Shown: piece by piece, positions 8,018 through 11,366 of the stretch
Position numbering within the stretch: position 1 is the first letter of the stretch
How the letters are laid out: each line of letters opens with the position of its first letter
From: Burkholderiales bacterium
Lineage (GTDB): Bacteria > Pseudomonadota > Gammaproteobacteria > Burkholderiales > Burkholderiaceae_D
Assembly: GCA_016197345.1 (NCBI GenBank)
Contig: JACPVY010000121.1
Location: 1,679-13,044 of the forward strand
Length of the DNA stretch: 11,366 bases
Direction of reading: 5' to 3'
The notes under the pieces: generated by a model
Told to the model about the DNA's origin: nothing
Databases searched by the model: none
Seen by the model: only the letters and a program-made list of their open reading frames with translations
Position numbers and translations under genes: made by a program

Positions 8018-8431
8018 TTACTTGGCTTGCCAACCTGCCCTTGCCGCCCATAAAAACATCAACCCAAACAGCAAGTCGCCCGCGCCATATACAGCGAAGA
8101 ATAAGGCAGTCGTCGGCGATTGCGCCATCAAATCCGCTAGGGTGTGGCCATGGCGTAGCAACCAACTAAGCCAAGTGAACACATATATCATTTTTTCTAT
8201 AAAAAACAACAAGCAAAGGCAAGGTACGGCGAGATAGTTGCGCGCAACTGTGCCATAGGCAACGCCCCATAGCACGATGCTCGCTGGCCCTAGCCAAGAA
8301 AACACGGCCGGATCTTGCTGCGCTAATAGCGTATTGCTAAAGCCTTGCGAAAAAATCAGCATGCCAAAAATGTTATACGCGGCGGCAAGTAAAAAACCGC
8401 GCACGAGCATAGGGTGAGGCTGGCTGGCCAT
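8018..8431 (-). CDS. Small membrane protein with four predicted helices, function unknown
   Basis: The 137-residue product is strongly hydrophobic, with four likely membrane helices at about 9-29, 42-62, 66-88 and 106-128. Charged or polar residues sit inside or at the edge of helices (E79 K80 in FFIEKMIY, D119 in YGAGDLLFG), which may be functional. I do not recognise the family with confidence; the four-helix size resembles DoxX-like and other small integral membrane proteins, but no diagnostic motif is seen. ATG 8431 is preferred over a longer frame starting at 8488 because AGGAG (minus strand, 8437-8441) sits five bases upstream of it and the extra residues are not hydrophobic or conserved-looking. 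It diverges from the phosphodiesterase gene across a 170-bp gap and is followed on the same strand, 183 bp on, by the giant sensor gene. Confidence 0.7.
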   Translation of the reverse strand: MASQPHPMLVRGFLLAAAYNIFGMLIFSQGFSNTLLAQQDPAVFSWLGPASIVLWGVAYGTVARNYLAVPCLCLLFFIEKMIYVFTWLSWLLRHGHTLADLMAQSPTTALFFAVYGAGDLLFGLMFLWAARAGWQAK

Positions 8432-8436
8432 GGCAT

Positions 8437-8441
8437 CTCCT
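8437..8441 (-). promoter_or_regulatory. Ribosome binding site of the small membrane protein
   Basis: The minus strand reads AGGAG followed by five bases and then ATG 8431. It is the strongest Shine-Dalgarno site in this part of the window and sets the start inside a longer open frame. Confidence 0.65.
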
Positions 8442-8474
8442 ATAGAGGGCGTGTTGTGAAAGCGGAAAGGAAAC

Positions 8475-8518
8475 GGCAAGTTTGCCACAGCAGCTAGGAT
8501 TATTCCGGCAAATTTTGC
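8475..8518. promoter_or_regulatory. Two similar palindromes in the divergent intergenic region, possible operators
   Basis: Between the divergent genes (8432-8601) there are two short inverted repeats of related sequence: GGCAA-GT-TTGCC at 8475-8486, and GCAAA-T-TTTGC at 8508-8518. Their centres are about 33 bp apart, close to three helical turns, so a dimeric regulator could bind both on one DNA face and control both genes. This is inference from symmetry and spacing only; no regulator gene is adjacent, and short palindromes arise by chance. Confidence 0.3.
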
Positions 8519-8601
8519 AGGCAGTGGCGAATATTCATAGGGATGTCATCGTCGTCTGCCATGCTGCGGCCTCTTTCAAGCCAAGCCGATTGGAATCAAC
8601 C

Positions 8602-9864
8602 ATGAATCTGTCTCTCAATGTCATCGCTAGCCTTGTTGCTGCGACCCTGCTCGCCGCTTGTGGTGGTAGCAATACCAATAATGTCACTCCGGCCACTCCT
8701 GTGAACACGCTCGCCACCCTAGACGGTAAAGCGCCCTTGGTGTTGGCGCACCGTGGTGCAAGTGCGTATTTTCCTGAAGAAACGTTGGAAGCCTATACGC
8801 TCGCCATTGCCATGGGCGTCGATGTGATTGAACCCGATTTAGTGTTGACAAAAGACGGTGTGCTAGTGGCGCGCCATGACGTGACCTTGAGTGCCAGCAC
8901 TGATGTCGCCAATCATCCTGAGTTTGCTAGCCGCAAGCGCGCTGGTGAAAATGGCGATGGGGAAGCCGTGGCGGCAGATTGGTTCACCGCGGATTTCACC
9001 TTGGCTGAGTTGAAAACGCTACGCGCGCGCTCACCCAACCACGATGCAGCGAAACGCTATAACGATCAATTTAAGATCGCCACCTTCCAAGAAATTTTGG
9101 ATTTGATCAAGCTCAAAGCGAGCGAAAACGGGCGTACCGTTGGCATTTATCCTGAAACGAAAAACCCTAGCTATCACTTAGCGTTGACCAAATCCGGCGC
9201 GCTGCCAGTGCGCTTGGAAGATGCTTTATTCAAAGCTATCAAAGACAATAATCTCAATAGCAAAGACGCCCCGATTTTCGTGCAAAGCTTTGAGCCGGGC
9301 AGCTTGAAATACTTGCGTCAAATCGGCTCATTGACCAAGCAAATCCAGTTGATCGATGCTTATGATGTCGATTTCAAGACGGGCAAAATGATTTATGGCA
9401 CTGCGCCCGGCAATTTGGTGTATAGCCAACCTACCGATTGGAAATTGGCGGGGGACACCCGTTTGTTTGACGGCATGTTGACGCCCGCTGGTTTGGCTGA
9501 AATCAAAGCCTATGCCGATGGTATTGGTGCGTGGAAGCCGATGTTGATTCCAGTCAAATGTGCATTAGACGCCGCTGGCGCCTGCAAAGATGTCGATGGT
9601 GACGCTAGCTTTAATGGCTATGCAGATTCGACGATGCAGGCACCAACCTCAGTGGTCGCCGATGCGCATAAAGCGGGCTTGTTCGTGCATGTCTACACCT
9701 TCCGCAATGAAAAAGGTTATTACAACCAACCGTTTGATGCAAAAGGCGATGCGAGTGTGGAGTTGCAAGCCTTTTATGCGCTTGGCGTCGATGGTGTTTT
9801 CTCGGATTCGCCAGACACCGCGTTGAAAGCACGTAGCAGCTATTTGAGCAGTTTGGGCAAATAA
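8602..9864 (+). CDS. glpQ: Glycerophosphodiester phosphodiesterase, lipoprotein, GlpQ type
   Basis: The 420-residue protein starts with a lipoprotein signal: a short hydrophobic stretch ending in the lipobox LAAC with C20 as the lipidated residue, then a Ser/Asn/Thr/Pro-rich linker. The catalytic domain has the family motifs: AHRGAS with H50 and R51, PEETLEAY, the metal-binding EPDLVLTKDG (E77, D79), RHD with catalytic H92, YPETKNP (E185, K187), VQSFEP (228-232), and VDGVFSDSPD near the C-terminus. Family enzymes hydrolyse glycerophosphodiesters, such as deacylated phospholipids, to glycerol-3-phosphate and an alcohol, with a divalent metal; GlpQ acts in the periplasm, and lipidation here suggests a membrane-anchored form. 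ATG 8602 is chosen because the signal peptide begins there; the longer frame from 8482 adds a non-signal-like leader and overlaps the divergent gene's leader. A weak GGA lies before the ATG. The gene ends before a strong terminator. Confidence 0.9.
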   Translation: MNLSLNVIASLVAATLLAACGGSNTNNVTPATPVNTLATLDGKAPLVLAHRGASAYFPEETLEAYTLAIAMGVDVIEPDLVLTKDGVLVARHDVTLSASTDVANHPEFASRKRAGENGDGEAVAADWFTADFTLAELKTLRARSPNHDAAKRYNDQFKIATFQEILDLIKLKASENGRTVGIYPETKNPSYHLALTKSGALPVRLEDALFKAIKDNNLNSKDAPIFVQSFEPGSLKYLRQIGSLTKQIQLIDAYDVDFKTGKMIYGTAPGNLVYSQPTDWKLAGDTRLFDGMLTPAGLAEIKAYADGIGAWKPMLIPVKCALDAAGACKDVDGDASFNGYADSTMQAPTSVVADAHKAGLFVHVYTFRNEKGYYNQPFDAKGDASVELQAFYALGVDGVFSDSPDTALKARSSYLSSLGK

Positions 9865-9888
9865 AATCACGCGTTAGCGGCGAAGAAA

Positions 9889-9926
9889 ATAAAAGGGGAC
9901 ATGCTAATTAAGCTGTCCCCTTTTAT
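9889..9926. terminator. Bidirectional intrinsic terminator
   Basis: A perfect 13-bp inverted repeat (ATAAAAGGGGACA at 9889-9901, TGTCCCCTTTTAT at 9914-9926) encloses a 12-base loop whose GCT/AGC ends can extend the pairing. The AAAA/TTTT flanks give a U tract on either strand. It starts 24 bp after the stop of the phosphodiesterase gene and lies 36 bp beyond the stop of the convergent adaptor gene, so it can end both transcripts. Confidence 0.85.
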
Positions 9927-9962
9927 CTTACGCACTTCATCGTCTAGCGTATTCTTTGTCGC

Positions 9963-10784
9963 TTATTCTTTGCCATTGCTTGCACTACCCGCGCTAGCAG
10001 AACTGTTGTTGCTACTATTGCCGCTGGTATCTTGATTGGCAACGATGACCTTGATGCCACTTCTCAGCTTGCCACCGACAATTTCAGTGTAACGTGGATT
10101 TGAAAAGCCGACTTTGATATTCACTGGCAAAGGTAGATTGCTTGGGCTGAGGATGTACACCCTCGCGTTACGTCCACCTTCGCTGCTTTTCGCGGTTTCA
10201 TCCGCTTCGCTAGATTCGGCACTTTCTTCGATAAATGGGCGTATTTCGTCTGGTAGGCGATAGCTCAATGCCGCGCTAGGTAGGCGTAGCACATCTTGCC
10301 GGCTCTCTGTCACCAAGCGTACTTGTCCCGTCATGCCGGGTTTGAGCAACATTTCGGTATTATCGACATCCAGCACCAATTTATAGTTGTTGGGATTTTG
10401 TGCGCTACTTTGTGTGCTCGTGGCGAGGCGATTGAATTGCCTGAGCGTGGCGGTGAATTTGCGATCTGGGTAGGCATCGACAGAGAAATCACCCACTTGT
10501 CCTTCTTTTAAAGCCAAATCTTGCGCGGACGTCATGTTCGCTTCCAACTGCATCAACACAGTCTCTTGTGGGCTGCCATCTGGTGCAGTGTTCACGAGTA
10601 GCGGTGTTAAGGTGCCTGTGGCTGTGCCAATTTGGGAGATATCACCACGATCGACTTCCATCGTGCGATATTTCAGCGAGGTAACTTGGCGCATTTGGGT
10701 GTAACCATAATAGGCGCCAGCGCCGCCGATGACGGTGAAAATGCCCAGAATGAGAAAAATTGTTTTATTGGTGGAGAGAGCCAT
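9963..10784 (-). CDS. MacA/HlyD-like periplasmic adaptor, unusually short
   Basis: The 273-residue product has an uncleaved N-terminal membrane anchor at about 8-26 and then the typical adaptor opening VDRGDISQIGTATGTLTP (44-61). It resumes with the beta-barrel region: MQLEANMTSA (78-87), LKEGQVGDFSVDAYPDRKF (92-110), then VDNTEMLLKPGMTGQV (140-155) and LRLPSAALSYR (166-176). The tail carries an acidic/serine-rich insertion (186-204) and an Asn/Ser-rich end. MacA-type proteins usually have some 370-400 residues; here the lipoyl half-domains and coiled-coil hairpin that should follow residue 65 are absent, with the frame intact. Such adaptors link an inner-membrane ABC or RND pump to an outer-membrane channel, and the hairpin contacts the channel, so this form may be inactive or have another role. 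No pump gene is seen beside it. The start has only a weak ribosome site. Confidence 0.75.
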   Translation of the reverse strand: MALSTNKTIFLILGIFTVIGGAGAYYGYTQMRQVTSLKYRTMEVDRGDISQIGTATGTLTPLLVNTAPDGSPQETVLMQLEANMTSAQDLALKEGQVGDFSVDAYPDRKFTATLRQFNRLATSTQSSAQNPNNYKLVLDVDNTEMLLKPGMTGQVRLVTESRQDVLRLPSAALSYRLPDEIRPFIEESAESSEADETAKSSEGGRNARVYILSPSNLPLPVNIKVGFSNPRYTEIVGGKLRSGIKVIVANQDTSGNSSNNSSASAGSASNGKE

Positions 10785-10829
10785 TGTGATCTTTGTCTGC
10801 AGAGATGAGTGCGTATCATAAACCAGTTA

Positions 10830-10850
10830 AAGCGCGAATATGTCGCGCTT
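10830..10850 (-). terminator. Short GC-rich hairpin after the patatin-like gene, possible weak terminator
   Basis: An 8-bp perfect inverted repeat (AAGCGCGA at 10830-10837 on the plus strand read as AAGCGCGA, its partner TCGCGCTT at 10843-10850) has a five-base loop. It lies about 84 bp past the stop of the patatin-like gene. There is no clear U tract, so termination is doubtful. The remainder of 10785-10933 is GC-rich and shows nothing else I can identify. Confidence 0.25.
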
Positions 10851-10933
10851 CACCGCGAGCGCGCCTGCCGCGCGCGGGCGTGGGCGAAAGTCGTGATGCA
10901 TTTCGCAAAGCTTTGGCGCAAACTGTTGCAGGG

Positions 10934-11366
10934 CTACGCCTCGGCCTTGCTTTTTTCTGGTGCGCAGCATTGTGCATACAAGGCGTCAGCTAGCGCTTCG
11001 ACCGTATAGTCGCGTTCTTCTGGCACATCGTTGAAGGCACCTTTGCCAAAGGCGAGTTGTCCGATTTGATAGCCTAGCGTGCGATAGCTTTCAAATTGTG
11101 CTTCGTCAAAAAACTGATCGGCGGTGCTTTCATGCGGAAAGGTGGCTTCTGTTTTGCGATAGTTCAAAACGTCAGCCATTTCTTTGCCTATCAAACTGGG
11201 TTTGATATACAAAATCACACCGGGTTTCACCTCTGGAATGAGGGCTTGGCCGTCGCTATTTTTCCAAGCTTTATCGACATTTTCATAGTGGATCACGCCA
11301 GTGACGAATTGGCGATCACTCAAGCCTTCTTTTTTATGCTCAATCGCACTGACGTTGAGTTCTATC
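10934..11366 (-). CDS. Patatin-like phospholipase, C-terminal part
   Basis: The frame is open to the window edge, so the gene start lies beyond 11366; 143 complete codons plus the stop TAG (10934-10936) are visible. The pattern IELNVSAIEH, then WVTG-like FVTGVIHY, then GVILYIKPSLIGKEMADVLNY, and finally FPHESTADQFFDEAQFESYR followed by LG matches, from memory, the C-terminal region of a group of bacterial patatin-like phospholipase proteins. The catalytic GXSXG serine and the DGG/DGA aspartate would lie upstream and cannot be checked. Patatins are acyl hydrolases acting on membrane phospholipids. A TTG at 11323 could start a shorter frame, but the conserved-looking residues upstream show that it is internal. 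The last residues (CCAPEKSKAEA) are unremarkable. Confidence 0.7.
   Translation of the reverse strand, partial: IELNVSAIEHKKEGLSDRQFVTGVIHYENVDKAWKNSDGQALIPEVKPGVILYIKPSLIGKEMADVLNYRKTEATFPHESTADQFFDEAQFESYRTLGYQIGQLAFGKGAFNDVPEERDYTVEALADALYAQCCAPEKSKAEA

Noticed and set aside
8432..8488. Longer start for the small membrane protein
   Set aside because: The AGGAG site five bases before ATG 8431 fits the shorter form, and the upstream residues look like translated leader.
8482..8601. Longer start for the phosphodiesterase
   Set aside because: The added 40 residues are not signal-like and would bury the lipoprotein signal that begins exactly at ATG 8602; the extension also overlaps the divergent leader.
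10793..11009. Two overlapping plus-strand frames, basic and about 66 residues each
   Set aside because: They overlap each other in different frames, extend into the patatin-like gene on the other strand, and show no motif or good ribosome site.
10934..11323. Patatin-like fragment as a complete small gene starting at TTG 11323
   Set aside because: The frame stays open to 11366 with residues (IELNVSAIEH) that fit the family, so this is an internal codon of a partial gene.

Overview
The window looks like chromosomal DNA of a Gram-negative bacterium, most likely a betaproteobacterium of the Burkholderiales. This is an inference from the gene types (PlsC next to a DUF815 ATPase, a lipoprotein GlpQ-type phosphodiesterase, a MacA-like adaptor), the short pyrimidine-rich palindromic repeats and a base composition near 50% GC judged by eye. 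No rRNA, tRNA, CRISPR array, integrase or complete insertion sequence was seen.

Layout. Positions 1-1324 (+) hold the end of a lysophospholipid acyltransferase and, 28 bp on, an AAA+ ATPase of the DUF815 family; they probably share a transcript. Positions 1325-1695 separate convergent genes and contain an inverted pair of REP-like palindromes plus a partial third copy. Positions 1696-7834 (-) are filled by one giant signalling locus: Ser/Thr kinase-like domain, AAA/NACHT-type ATPase, long helical TPR-like region, GAF, PAS, histidine kinase, then receiver and HPt domains. It is broken into two frames near 2497-2503, where the second half of the histidine kinase ATP-binding domain and the first strand of the receiver are missing. 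A small four-helix membrane protein (8018-8431, -) diverges from a lipoprotein glycerophosphodiester phosphodiesterase (8602-9864, +). A perfect 13-bp stem-loop terminator lies between the phosphodiesterase and a convergent, unusually short MacA/HlyD-like adaptor (9963-10784, -). The window closes with the C-terminal part of a patatin-like phospholipase (10934-11366, -).

How the genes fit together. Three genes concern phospholipids: an acyltransferase that builds phosphatidic acid, a phosphodiesterase that cleaves glycerophosphodiesters, and a patatin-like lipase. They are not adjacent and on different strands, so a shared pathway is only suggestive. The central locus would in its intact form be a cytoplasmic sensor joining Ser/Thr-kinase-like, STAND-type ATPase and phosphorelay modules in one chain. 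Here both the Ser/Thr kinase catalytic loop and the histidine kinase ATP lid appear damaged. The adaptor gene also looks internally shortened, so two unrelated genes in the window lack an internal block, which could be real gene decay or an assembly fault. I did not find a clearly new defence or mobile system; the most unusual items are the broken giant sensor, the shortened adaptor and the covarying palindrome pair.
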